Positions 1 through 8,663 of a DNA stretch of 64,000 bases are shown in pieces. A model generated the notes under the pieces. It was not told the DNA's origin. It saw nothing but the letters and a program-made list of their open reading frames with translations, and made no database searches. The DNA is from Clusia tigrina (lineage: Eukaryota; Arthropoda; Insecta; Diptera; Clusiidae): assembly GCA_920105625.2 (NCBI GenBank), contig OV050030.1, positions 247,287,889 through 247,351,888 on the forward strand. Reading direction: 5' to 3'. The stretch's first letter is position 1. Each line of letters opens with the position of its first letter. The translations under genes and the position numbers were made by a program.

Positions 1-1176
1 AAGCTATCGCTCAAATCTACGCTACCCTTGAGTCCCAAATCAAACACTGATAAAACTTCAAATGGCCCTAACTTCTATAAGGTCCGTCCTACACCTATCA
101 AAGTTTGCAACATACAGATGCTTGTAACTTTTTACTGGAGCGTCATAAAACCTTGAAATTTTGTAACAATAAAGTACTCGAGCCTCTTATCAATTTAAGC
201 TATCGCTCAAAGCTATGCTACCCTTGAGTCCCAAATCAAACACTGATAAATCTTCAAATGGCCCTAACTTCTATACGGTACGTCCTACACCTATCAAAGT
301 TTGCAACATACAAATGCTTGTAACTTTTTACTGGAGCGTCATAAAATCTTGACATTTTGTAACAATAAAGTACTCGAGCCTCTTGTCAATTTAAGCTATG
401 GCTCAAAGCTATGCTACCCTTGAGTCCCAAATCAAACACTGATAAAACTTCAAATGGCTCTAGCTTCTATACGGTACGTCCTACACCTATCAAAGTTTGC
501 AACATACAAATGCTTGTAACTTTTTACTGGAGCGTCATAAAACCTTGAAATTTTGGAACAATAAAGTACTCGAGCCGCTTGTCAATTTAAGCTATCGCAC
601 AAAGCTATGCTACCCTTGAGTCCCAAATCAAACACTGATAAAACTTCAAATGGCCCTAACTTCTATACGGTACGTCCTACACCTATCAAAGTTTGCAACA
701 TACAAATGCTTGTAACTTTTTACTGGAGCGTCAAAAAACCTTGAAATTTTGTAACAATAAAGTACTCGAGCCTCGTGTCAATTTAAGTTATCGCTCAAAG
801 CTATGCTACCCTTGAGTCCCAAATCAAACACTGATAAAACTTCAAATGGCCCTAACTTCTATACGGTACGTCCTACACCTATCAAAGTTTGCAACATACA
901 AATGCTTGTAACTTTTTACTGGAGCGTCATAAAACCTTGAAATTTTGTAACAATAAAGTACTCGAGCCTCTTGTCAATTTAAGCTATCGCTCAAAGCTAT
1001 GCTACCCTTGAGTCCCAAATCAAACACTGATAAAACTTCAAATGGCCCTAACTTCTATACGGTACGTCCTACACCTATCATAGTTTGCAACATACAAATG
1101 CTTGTAACTTTTTACTGGAGCGTCATAAAACCTTGAAATTTTGTAACAATAAAGTACTCGAGCCTCTTGTCAATTT

Positions 1177-1960
1177 AAGCTATCGCTCAAAGCTATGCTA
1201 CCCTTGAGTCCCAAATCAAACACTGATAAAACTTCAAATGGCCCTAACTTCTATACGGTACGTCCTACACCTATCAAAGTTTGCAACATACAAATGCTTG
1301 TAACTTTTTACTGGAGCGTCATAAAACCTTCAAATTTTGTAACAATAAAGTACTCGAGCCTCGTGTCAATTTAAGTTATCGCTCAAAGCTATGCTACCCT
1401 TGAGTCCCAAATCAAACACTGACAAAACTTCAAATGGCCCTAACTTCTATACGGTACGTCCTACATCTATCAAAGTTGGCAACATACAAATGCTTGTAAC
1501 TTTTTACTGGAGCGTCATAAAACCTTGAAATTTTGTAACAATAAAGTACTCGAGCCTCTTGTCAATTTAAGCTATCGCTCAAAGCTATGCTACCCTTGAG
1601 TCCCAAATCAAACACTGATAAAACTTCAAATGGCCCTAACTTCTATACGGTACGTCCTACACCTATCAAAGTTTGCAACATACAAATGCTTGTAACTTTT
1701 TACTGGAGCGTCATAAAACCTTCAAATTTTGTAACAATAAAGTACTCGAGCCTCGTGTCAATTTAAGTTATCGCTCAAAGCTATGCTACCCTTGAGTCCC
1801 AAATCAAACACTGATAAAACTTCAAATGGCCCTAACTTCTATACGGTACGTCCTACATCTATCAAAGTTGGCAACATACAAATGCTTGTAACTTTTTACT
1901 GGAGCGTCATAAAACCTTGAAATTTTGTAACAATAAAGTACTCGAGCCTCTTGTCAATTT
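1177..1960 (+). repeat. 392-bp dimer duplicated in tandem
   Basis: Monomers at 1177 and 1373 are repeated as the pair at 1569 and 1765. Both pairs share the same variants: CCTTCAAATTTT and CCTCGTGTC in the first monomer, then AAGTTATCGC, CTACATCTATC and AAGTTGGC in the second. The pairs differ near 1424 (GACAAAAC against GATAAAAC). This is a local two-monomer higher-order unit. Confidence 0.85.
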
Positions 1961-2139
1961 AAGCTATCGCTCAAAGCTATGCTACCCTTGAGTCCCAAAT
2001 CAAACACTGATAAAACTTCAAATGGCCCTAACTTCTATACGGTACGTCCTACATCTATCAAAGTTGGCAACATACAAATGCTTGTAACTTTTTACTGGAG
2101 CGTCATAAAACCTTGAAATTTTGTAACAATAAAGTACTC

Positions 2140-2151
2140 GAGTCAATTTAA
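2140..2151 (+). repeat. Satellite monomer junction with 7-bp deletion
   Basis: The usual CTCGAGCCTCTTGTCAATTT reads CTCGAGTCAATTT here, losing seven bases between the XhoI site and the next monomer start at 2150. It is the only such lesion I saw in the left segment. Confidence 0.9.
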
Positions 2152-2562
2152 GTTATCGCTCAAAGCTATGCTACTCTTGAGTCCCAAATCAAACACTGAT
2201 AAAACTTCAAATGGCCCTAACTTCTATAAGGTACGTCCTACACCTATCAAAGTTTGCAACATACAAATGCTTGTAACTTTTTACTGGAGCGTCATAAAAT
2301 CTTGAAATTTTGTAACAATAAAGTACTCGAGCCTCTTGTCAATTTAAGCTATGGCTCAAAGCTACGCTACCCTTGAGTCCCAAATCAAACACTGATAAAA
2401 CTTCAAATGGCCCTAACTTCTATAAGGTACGTCCTACACCTATCAAAGTTTGCAACATACAGATGCTTGTAACTTTTTACTGGAGCGTCATAAAACCTTA
2501 AAATTTTGTAACAATAAAGTACTCGAGCCTCTTATCAATTTAAGCTATCGCTCAAAGCTATG

Positions 2563-2567
2563 CTACC
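2563..2567 (+). repeat. Target-site duplication, left copy (CTACC)
   Basis: The five bases CTACC before the 5' LTR are repeated at 8659-8663 directly after the 3' LTR. Removing the element and one copy restores an ordinary monomer (GCTATGCTACCCTTGAG), which confirms both LTR ends. A 5-bp duplication fits BEL/Pao integration. Confidence 0.96.
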
Positions 2568-2832
2568 TGTCGCACTAAAAGCTCTGTCTTCGCCGTAAAA
2601 TGTCTCGCCGAAGTACAAACTCGTCCGGTAATTTTTGAACGAACGAGTGAGTAGCAGACGAGCAGCCGAGAAGGTAGCAGCAAATTCTAAACAACCAAGA
2701 AGCTGGCACTGAAATTTAAACCAACCACACCACAAATATAATTGAAATGTGAATTAATAATTTTTAATCTTGTTAACAAATAATTACAAAAATAATTACA
2801 AAAGTTTTAGAATAATTACAAATATAATTACA
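2568..2832 (+). repeat. 5' LTR of the BEL/Pao element (265 bp)
   Basis: It starts TGTCGCACTAAAAGC and ends AATATAATTACA. It matches 8394-8658 along its full length except T/A at 2675 versus 8501 and A/T at 2791 versus 8617. It should carry the element's promoter, but I see no clear TATA box. The last 80 bp are very AT-rich, with repeated AATTACAAA words. The beginning encodes, in the 3' copy, the last residues and stop codon of pol. Confidence 0.96.
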
Positions 2833-3295
2833 AAGTTTTAGAATTTGCTTTCTTCCGCTGCCACCACAGCATTTTCACCGCCATTGTGATAATTATTAGG
2901 AATTATATACTCCGTGCAGTCACCGCCGTACTGCTTCAGGTAATTATACTTACAGGATCAAAGAAGAAATCACCTAGATCGCTAGACTTGAATAGCCACC
3001 GCCGAGCTGTTTCAAGATTTGTTTGCATCGTCAAAGCCATCGCAAAACAAATACTGCCGTACTTCGCCTTCGGAGCGCTAGTGCTTCCGAGAGCATTTTG
3101 TGACGTCATCAACAAGGGTTGATAATTTGCAACAGCCATTTCTTCATAAATACGAACAACATTACCGACATCTGTTAATTTCAAAATTAATCGATTCTAC
3201 CAGAACAAACTGCTGCAAATAATTTTCGATCGGTATTGCAGTGCCGAACCAAGCAGCTGTTGAAATTGAACAGACCATATATAAAAGAAAAATAA
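2833..3295 (+). other. Retrotransposon 5' leader
   Basis: The interval between the 5' LTR and the first gag ATG. A primer-binding site complementary to a tRNA 3' CCA end should begin with TGG close to 2833. Scanning the leader by eye, I find no TGG anywhere in it. The first bases, AAGTTTTAGAATTT, repeat a segment already present inside the LTR (about 2800-2812). A TATATAAAAG string lies at 3278-3287, only nine bases before the gag ATG, so it is unlikely to be the promoter of this ORF. Short ORFs here, such as 2886-3122, look incidental. Confidence 0.75.
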
Positions 3296-5872
3296 ATGTT
3301 GACTCGAACGAAATCAAAAAAATTAGAATCAGCAAAAGTAGACGACAGAGAGGAAAGCTCGGATTCATTGGACAGCAGAGTAATAGAAATGGCCAACGAG
3401 GGAACACAGGGCCAAGCGCAGCCGCAAGCAGTTGTAACTAGTGAACAACTGGCGCAGCTTCTCAGCAGTGTAAATATACTGCGCGAATCTGTTGACGAAC
3501 TACGTAAAGAGACGCATCGTGGCCAAATAGAGATTCAACAACTTCGCACTCGAGTGGATAGGGGTGCATCCGTTGTTGGGGGTAATGAATCCTCCTTTCA
3601 TGAAAGTGTGCAATCAACGCTGCCACAAACGTCGACGCAGCAACCACAGCAGATGCCGCAATCGCAGCCACCAAGTACATCGACGCCGTATAATGGTGTC
3701 ATGACTTTTATCGATAGCCCCGGCGGTAAGTTATATCCACTGCCATCTTTCGATGGAAACCCTGAAGATTGGCCCCTGTTTTTAGCCAACTTCAGAGACA
3801 CGACCAATGAATTTGGTTATAATAATCGCCAGAACCTTATGCGTTTGCATAAGGCACTTCAAGGGAATGCGAAGCGCGCTGTGACGTCACTACTCATATA
3901 TCCTGACGACGTGACCAAAGTCATGCAGGAGTTAGAGTTCAATTTTGGACGCTCTGACTTATTGATCCGCTCGCAGCTGCAAAAGGTGCAGCAGTTCCCA
4001 CCGATTTATGAGAATCGACTTGAGCAAGTGTTGGAATTCTCAAACCGCGTCCGAAATATTGTCGCCTTTTTTAAGTCAGCAAAATGCGATCACCATTTGG
4101 CCAACCCTACTCTTCTTGAGCAGCTTATTGGAAAGCTTCCGCCCACCAAGCAATATGAATGGAGTCGACACGCCTCCAATATAACGCCTTATGCCACCGT
4201 TGAAGCCTTTGCCGACTGGGTTAGTGAACTCGCAAAGGTAGTGAGCTTGATGCCAGCCATAGCTAGTACAGCTTTGCGCCAACATCAGCCCCCGCAGCCG
4301 CACCAAGGGGTGCAACAAGGTAACCTTCAGAACCGTCAGACCATATCACGAGGTGCTATTCCACGTCGCGTTTTGCATAGCACCGAACCTCAAGTGGAAC
4401 AGCAACAACTCAGTTGTGTGCAATGCAATTTGAGCCACAAACTGAGCGCATGTCGTCAATTTAAGGCGCTTAATACAAATGACAAATGGACTTTGGTAAA
4501 GCGTCACCGCCTTTGTTTTGCCTGCTTGCATAGAGGGCATAACGTGCTGAGTTGCCAGGCAAGGCATGCATGTGGTATAAATGGATGCACCCGTATGCAT
4601 CACAACTTACTGCACCAGACAACTAAGCCGCTAGCAGAGCTGAAACCAGAGGATGTCGAGCATGTGCTTAACTGCCGTCAACACCAGCAGTCAAGCTTAT
4701 TTAAGATACTACCCGTGGTGCTGTTTGGTCCACGTGGTAGCATACCTGTATTTGCGATGTTTGATGAAGGTTCTTCGGTCTCACTTCTTGAAGAGACCAT
4801 CGCAAATCAACTTGGTCTCAAAGGCCCTACTGCACAGCTGACGCTTCAGTGGTATGGAGAGAAGCAAACCACGGAGCCATCGAAAAAAGTAAGCTTGAAC
4901 GTACGTGCAGAGTGTGGTGGCCAGGAGTACCCACTCAGAAACGTACGCACCGTGAAGCAGCTTAACTTACCAATGCAGACATTCATCAAGCAACAGCATG
5001 GGCACTTCACAGATGTGCCAATCGCCAGCTACCAAGCCGCCAAGCCAGTCCTGCTGCTGGGATTGGATAATAGTTTTTTAGGCATATCAGAGAAAACTGT
5101 CGCCGCCGGTCCAGATCAACCTATCGCTGCGGCAACTATGTTGGGTTGGGTGGCATATGGGCCACTTCACTCAAGCACCACCTCAATGTCAAGGGTGTTG
5201 CACGTCAAAGAAGCATCTACTTTAACACAACTGAACAGATTAGTCGAAGAGTACTTTTCTGTAGAAAGTTTTGGAGTCCGCAGCACCAGCACAGTCCTGG
5301 AGTCAGATGAGAACGCCAGAGCAAGAAAAATATTGATTGAGACCACACAAAACATCGGCCAACACTATGAAGTTGGTCTATTATGGCGCAACGATGCCAC
5401 TAAGCTGCCGCAGAGCTATGTTATGGCCAAGCAGCGCCTGTTAAATATTGAGGGGAAGATGTCCCGGGATGCCGCATTTGCAGCCAGATATAAAACGGAA
5501 GTCGCCAAATACATTGACAAGGGGTACGCCAAATTGTTGTCACCAGAGGCTGCTGAGAGACAAAGTCGTACAACCTGGTACCTTCCTCACTTTGGTGTAG
5601 TGAACCCGCATAAGCCGGATAAGCTTCGTATCGTCTTTGATGCTGCAGCTGCTATTTCTAACGTATCGCTCAACTCAGTATTATTAAAGGGTCCTGAGCA
5701 TGCGCAGCCACTTTTGCACAAATGCACAAATTTCGACAAGGAGGTATTGCTGTTGCAGGAGATATTCAAGAAATGTTCTCACAAGTCCGCATACGAGCTG
5801 AAGACCAGGACTCACAGCGCTTTCTTTGGAGAGACGGAAATTCAGCCGAGCCAATCCGTGTCTACTCAATGA
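3296..5872 (+). CDS. BEL/Pao gag-protease-RT (N-terminal part of the polyprotein)
   Basis: An 858-residue ORF encoding the structural and proteolytic part of a retrotransposon polyprotein. From the N terminus: a charged segment, a predicted coiled coil about residues 48-88, a Gln/Pro/Ser-rich linker (100-135), a gag region about 145-320 of the DUF1759 type, and zinc knuckles. The knuckles are C374-C377-H381-C386, CX2CX4HX4C at 407-420, and a C425/C430/HH434-435/H439 motif typical of BEL gag. The A17-type aspartic protease follows, with its catalytic Asp in DEGSS at D490. The RT N terminus carries the WYLPH signature at 761-765 and a VFDAAA motif. RT similarity ends near residue 812, where the frame moves by -1; residues after that are an out-of-frame tail. 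The start at 3296 is the first long-frame ATG; its context (TAA before ATG) is unremarkable. Confidence 0.93.
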   Translation: MLTRTKSKKLESAKVDDREESSDSLDSRVIEMANEGTQGQAQPQAVVTSEQLAQLLSSVNILRESVDELRKETHRGQIEIQQLRTRVDRGASVVGGNESSFHESVQSTLPQTSTQQPQQMPQSQPPSTSTPYNGVMTFIDSPGGKLYPLPSFDGNPEDWPLFLANFRDTTNEFGYNNRQNLMRLHKALQGNAKRAVTSLLIYPDDVTKVMQELEFNFGRSDLLIRSQLQKVQQFPPIYENRLEQVLEFSNRVRNIVAFFKSAKCDHHLANPTLLEQLIGKLPPTKQYEWSRHASNITPYATVEAFADWVSELAKVVSLMPAIASTALRQHQPPQPHQGVQQGNLQNRQTISRGAIPRRVLHSTEPQVEQQQLSCVQCNLSHKLSACRQFKALNTNDKWTLVKRHRLCFACLHRGHNVLSCQARHACGINGCTRMHHNLLHQTTKPLAELKPEDVEHVLNCRQHQQSSLFKILPVVLFGPRGSIPVFAMFDEGSSVSLLEETIANQLGLKGPTAQLTLQWYGEKQTTEPSKKVSLNVRAECGGQEYPLRNVRTVKQLNLPMQTFIKQQHGHFTDVPIASYQAAKPVLLLGLDNSFLGISEKTVAAGPDQPIAAATMLGWVAYGPLHSSTTSMSRVLHVKEASTLTQLNRLVEEYFSVESFGVRSTSTVLESDENARARKILIETTQNIGQHYEVGLLWRNDATKLPQSYVMAKQRLLNIEGKMSRDAAFAARYKTEVAKYIDKGYAKLLSPEAAERQSRTTWYLPHFGVVNPHKPDKLRIVFDAAAAISNVSLNSVLLKGPEHAQPLLHKCTNFDKEVLLLQEIFKKCSHKSAYELKTRTHSAFFGETEIQPSQSVSTQ

Positions 5873-8424
5873 TGTCGATGATCTTCGGAGCGATTTGTTC
5901 GCCGTGTTGTGCAGAATACATAAAAAACGTGAACGCAGCACAGTTTTTGCCTCACATGCCAGGTGGCGCAAAAGCTATCATTGACAACACCTATGTGGAT
6001 GACCTGGTCATAAGTTTTGATGACGTACAGGAGGCCGAGAAGGTAATGTTTGAGGCCCGGAAGATAAACGCTGCCGCAGGATTCACGCTCAGGAATTTCG
6101 TATCAAACTGCAAGAAGCTGCAGGTCAAACTGAATGGTAGCCAAGTCAAGCAACAAGAAGTTGTCAACACTGAACTGCAGCCAACAACAGATAAGGTGCT
6201 GGGTATGTTTTGGAACTCTGGAGTCGACAGGTTTGAATTCCACTTTAAGTTCCATAGAATTCCACGCCAGGTGCTGGAGTACAGGAGAACACCGACTAAG
6301 AGAGAGTTGCTGGGAATCGTTATGGCTATTTACGACCCCTTTGGCCTCCTAGCCAACATCACTATTTTCGCCAAGCTACTTCTGCAGTCGCTGTGGAAGC
6401 GGAAAATCCAGTGGGATGAGCAGCTGCCATCAGATTTGGAGAAACAGTGGTTTGCATGGTGGAACGTTTTTCAGGGCGTGAAAAACTTTTCAGTCCCGCG
6501 TTGCTTGTCGTATTTGTTGCCGAATGCCGATGATATACAGCTGCACATATTCGTTGATGCTAGTGAAAGTGCATTTACAGCAGTCGCCTTTTTGCGTGTT
6601 TGCAAAGCAAACGAGGTAGAAGTCGCATTCGTTGCTGCCAAAACGAGATGTGCACCTGCAAAGGGTATGACCGTACCACGCCTGGAATTGCAAGCGGCCG
6701 TACTAGGAAGCCGACTGAAGACTTCGATTGAAGACTGTCATGATTTCAAGATCAACGCTACGACATTTTGGAGCGATTCCAAGACAATTCTGCGTTGGCT
6801 TCGTTCCACAACCCGTAAGTATAAGCAATTCGTTGCCTACCGTATTGCTGAGATACTTGCCACTTCCACGCCGATGCAATGGCGCTGGATACCAACATCG
6901 ATGAACGTCGCCGACGATGCAACTAGAGCCAAGTTGCCACAGTATGTAGAGCAAGACAGCCGTTGGATATTGGGTCCAGATTTCTTGTGCCAAGAAGAAA
7001 TACACTGGCCTCGAGAAGCTGGGACGTTGAGGGTGACAGCATGGATATTTCGGTTCATTCGCAACGCCAAATCTAGATCCCGTCAGTTTGGAGAGCTCAC
7101 AGCAGCTGAAGTTTCTGATGCTGAAAAATTTGTATGCTGTCGCGTACAATACGAGTCATTTGCAGATGAAATGTCAGCCCTACGCGCAAGTACAGGAATT
7201 TCAAAGACCAGTGCCATATTTAAGCTCACGCCGATGCTGTATCCTGATGGTCTGCTAAGAGTCAACGGAAGAATCGACGCCGCTAATTACATTCCTGAAT
7301 CAGCCCGACGCCCGATAATATTACCGCAGAAACATCGCGTGTCGCAGCTGATAATGAAGCATTACCACCAAAAGAGACATTACCAGAACGACTGCCTAAC
7401 AATAAATGAAATGCGGCAAAAGTTCTGGGTGCCTCATGCTCGCACATTATTAAAAAGGATCAAGAGGGATTGTGTCATTTGTATTACCGCTCGAGCCAAG
7501 CCATCTGTGCCACTTATGGGACAGTTACCCACAGACCGCCTAACACCGTACGTCCGACCTTTTACCTACTCAGGGGTGGACTACTGTGGACCATTCTGCG
7601 TTGCTATCGGCCGCAGACGAGAGAAACGTTGGGTGGCTTTATTTACTTGCCTCACCACTCGAGCCCTACATTTGGAGGTGGCAGAAGATCTGTCCACCGA
7701 TGCATTTTTAATTTGTTTCAGGAATTTTGTGAACCGTCGCGGTGTGCCGATTAGAATTCGTAGCGACAATGGCACCAACTTTATAGGTGCGCAAAAGGAG
7801 TTTCGCCAGGAGAACCGCTTATTTGACGTAGATCGGGTTCGACGGGCAATGTCAAAGGAAAACATAGAGTGGATTTTTAATTGCCCAGCCAATCCTAGCG
7901 CTGGAGGTTGTTGGGAGCGGCTTGTCCAATGCGTGAAACGCCTGCTACAGAGAATCCTGAAGGATGAGGCACCACGCTTGGAGACCTTCCGCAGCGCACT
8001 GATTGAGGCGGAAAATATAATAAACAGCCGTCCACTTACAGAACTTCCTATAACCCATGAAGAAGAGGAACCACTTACTCCGAACCACTTCTTGAGTGGC
8101 TGCCTCAATTCCACTCAAATACCTGCACCGGAAGATGAGAAAATCTGTCTGCGCAAACAATGGAGAATTGCGCAGAACCTGAAGGATCGTCTGTGGAAAA
8201 GGTGGATTGTGGAGTACTTGCCACAACTTTTGCATCGACAAAAATGGAGGAGTACAGCCTCACCACTAAGAGTAGACCAACTGTTTGTTGTATGCGATCC
8301 TGTCTTACCTAGAAGCCAATGGGTCAAAGGGCGAATAATTGAAGTCTTCACTGCCAAGGACGGCCAAGTCCGGAGTGCCACCGGGAGGTGGGATGTCGCA
8401 CTAAAAGCTCTGTCTTCGCCGTAA
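5722..8424 (+). CDS. BEL/Pao pol: RT, RNase H, integrase (C-terminal part of the polyprotein)
   Basis: A 900-codon ORF in the -1 frame relative to the gag ORF, overlapping it by 151 bp. The ATG at 5722 falls inside RT and is probably not a natural start. RT motif A Asp is D14 and the YVDD motif is residues 91-94. RNase H follows, with D279 in a VDASE motif, the LELQAAV Glu near 321 and the SDSK Asp near 350. Integrase has an H2C2 zinc head ending CVIC (C584, C587) and a catalytic triad of D620 (VDYCGP), D682 (SDNGTN) and E732 (GCWER), with 49 residues between the second Asp and Glu. A C-terminal DUF5641-like domain spans about 800-895. All visible catalytic residues are present. The stop codon at 8422-8424 lies inside the 3' LTR. 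Confidence 0.94.
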   Translation: MHKFRQGGIAVAGDIQEMFSQVRIRAEDQDSQRFLWRDGNSAEPIRVYSMMSMIFGAICSPCCAEYIKNVNAAQFLPHMPGGAKAIIDNTYVDDLVISFDDVQEAEKVMFEARKINAAAGFTLRNFVSNCKKLQVKLNGSQVKQQEVVNTELQPTTDKVLGMFWNSGVDRFEFHFKFHRIPRQVLEYRRTPTKRELLGIVMAIYDPFGLLANITIFAKLLLQSLWKRKIQWDEQLPSDLEKQWFAWWNVFQGVKNFSVPRCLSYLLPNADDIQLHIFVDASESAFTAVAFLRVCKANEVEVAFVAAKTRCAPAKGMTVPRLELQAAVLGSRLKTSIEDCHDFKINATTFWSDSKTILRWLRSTTRKYKQFVAYRIAEILATSTPMQWRWIPTSMNVADDATRAKLPQYVEQDSRWILGPDFLCQEEIHWPREAGTLRVTAWIFRFIRNAKSRSRQFGELTAAEVSDAEKFVCCRVQYESFADEMSALRASTGISKTSAIFKLTPMLYPDGLLRVNGRIDAANYIPESARRPIILPQKHRVSQLIMKHYHQKRHYQNDCLTINEMRQKFWVPHARTLLKRIKRDCVICITARAKPSVPLMGQLPTDRLTPYVRPFTYSGVDYCGPFCVAIGRRREKRWVALFTCLTTRALHLEVAEDLSTDAFLICFRNFVNRRGVPIRIRSDNGTNFIGAQKEFRQENRLFDVDRVRRAMSKENIEWIFNCPANPSAGGCWERLVQCVKRLLQRILKDEAPRLETFRSALIEAENIINSRPLTELPITHEEEEPLTPNHFLSGCLNSTQIPAPEDEKICLRKQWRIAQNLKDRLWKRWIVEYLPQLLHRQKWRSTASPLRVDQLFVVCDPVLPRSQWVKGRIIEVFTAKDGQVRSATGRWDVALKALSSP
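5728..5734 (+). other. Frame change in RT over an AAATTTC heptamer
   Basis: RT homology moves from the gag frame to the -1 frame here. In the gag frame the bases divide as A AAT TTC, which fits the X XXY YYZ slippery pattern of -1 ribosomal frameshifting. Slipping here, or a nearby one-base loss (for example in the A run at 5720-5722), would both keep RT spacing. In BEL/Pao elements gag and pol are usually one continuous ORF and a shift within RT is not a normal programmed site, so a lesion or assembly error is the simpler reading. Confidence 0.7.
8383..8393 (+). promoter_or_regulatory. Polypurine tract (plus-strand primer)
   Basis: GGGAGGTGGGA, ten purines in eleven bases, ends directly at the first base of the 3' LTR (8394). 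This is the expected place and composition for the RNase H-resistant primer of plus-strand synthesis. It is also translated, as part of the pol C terminus. Confidence 0.85.
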
Positions 8425-8658
8425 AATGTCTCGCCGAAGTACAAACTCGTCCGGTAATTTTTGAACGAACGAGTGAGTAGCAGACGAGCAGCCGAGAAGG
8501 AAGCAGCAAATTCTAAACAACCAAGAAGCTGGCACTGAAATTTAAACCAACCACACCACAAATATAATTGAAATGTGAATTAATAATTTTTAATCTTGTT
8601 AACAAATAATTACAAATATAATTACAAAAGTTTTAGAATAATTACAAATATAATTACA
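8394..8658 (+). repeat. 3' LTR of the BEL/Pao element (265 bp)
   Basis: A copy of 2568-2832 with two substitutions (8501 and 8617), giving 263/265 identity. It begins TGTCGCAC and ends ATTACA, then the CTACC target duplication follows. Its first 31 bases finish the pol reading frame, ending at the TAA at 8422-8424. I find no AATAAA within it. Confidence 0.96.
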
Positions 8659-8663
8659 CTACC
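8659..8663 (+). repeat. Target-site duplication, right copy (CTACC)
   Basis: It repeats 2563-2567 and lies at offset 21 of the satellite monomer, exactly where the left segment was interrupted. Confidence 0.96.

Larger units (their letters stand above)
1..2567 (+). repeat. 196-bp satellite array, left segment (13 monomers plus part of a 14th)
   Basis: Tandem head-to-tail copies of a 196-bp unit. With the AAGCTAT motif as offset 0, monomers start at 1, 197, 393, 589, 785, 981, 1177, 1373, 1569, 1765, 1961, 2150, 2346 and 2542. All have period 196 except one that is 7 bp short just before 2150. Each unit carries a CTCGAG (XhoI) palindrome, an AGTACT site, an AATAAA string and two AAGCTAT words 13 bp apart. 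No gene is visible. The array is open at the left window edge and is interrupted at 2567 by a retrotransposon; it resumes in the same phase at 8659. Confidence 0.98.
2568..8658 (+). mobile_element. BEL/Pao-type LTR retrotransposon, near complete
   Basis: A 6,091-bp element bounded by TGT...ACA ended LTRs and a perfect 5-bp target-site duplication. In order it holds a 5' LTR, a leader of about 460 bp, gag with zinc knuckles, an A17-type protease, reverse transcriptase, RNase H, integrase with an HHCC head and DDE core, a C-terminal BEL-specific domain, a polypurine tract and a 3' LTR. This domain order, with integrase after RNase H, plus the WYLPH and YVDD signatures, is that of the BEL/Pao superfamily. 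No env-like ORF follows pol. The LTRs differ at 2 of 265 sites, so the insertion is recent relative to the array. The coding region changes frame once, in RT. I do not assign a named family. Confidence 0.96.

Noticed and set aside
2886..3122. 78-codon ORF in the retrotransposon leader
   Set aside because: Its composition is unremarkable, it has no recognisable domain, and it overlaps the untranslated leader.
3278..3287. TATATAAAAG as a TATA box
   Set aside because: It lies nine bases before the gag ATG, too close to serve as promoter of that ORF; the LTR is the expected promoter.
6703..8114. Minus-strand ORFs of 148 and 177 codons within pol (6703-7149, 7581-8114)
   Set aside because: They are shadows of the RNase H and integrase coding frame; no family features were seen in them.
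8115..8561. Minus-strand ORF of 148 codons over the pol end and 3' LTR, and its partner at 2535-2735
   Set aside because: It is antisense to strongly supported pol sequence and duplicated only because the LTR is duplicated.
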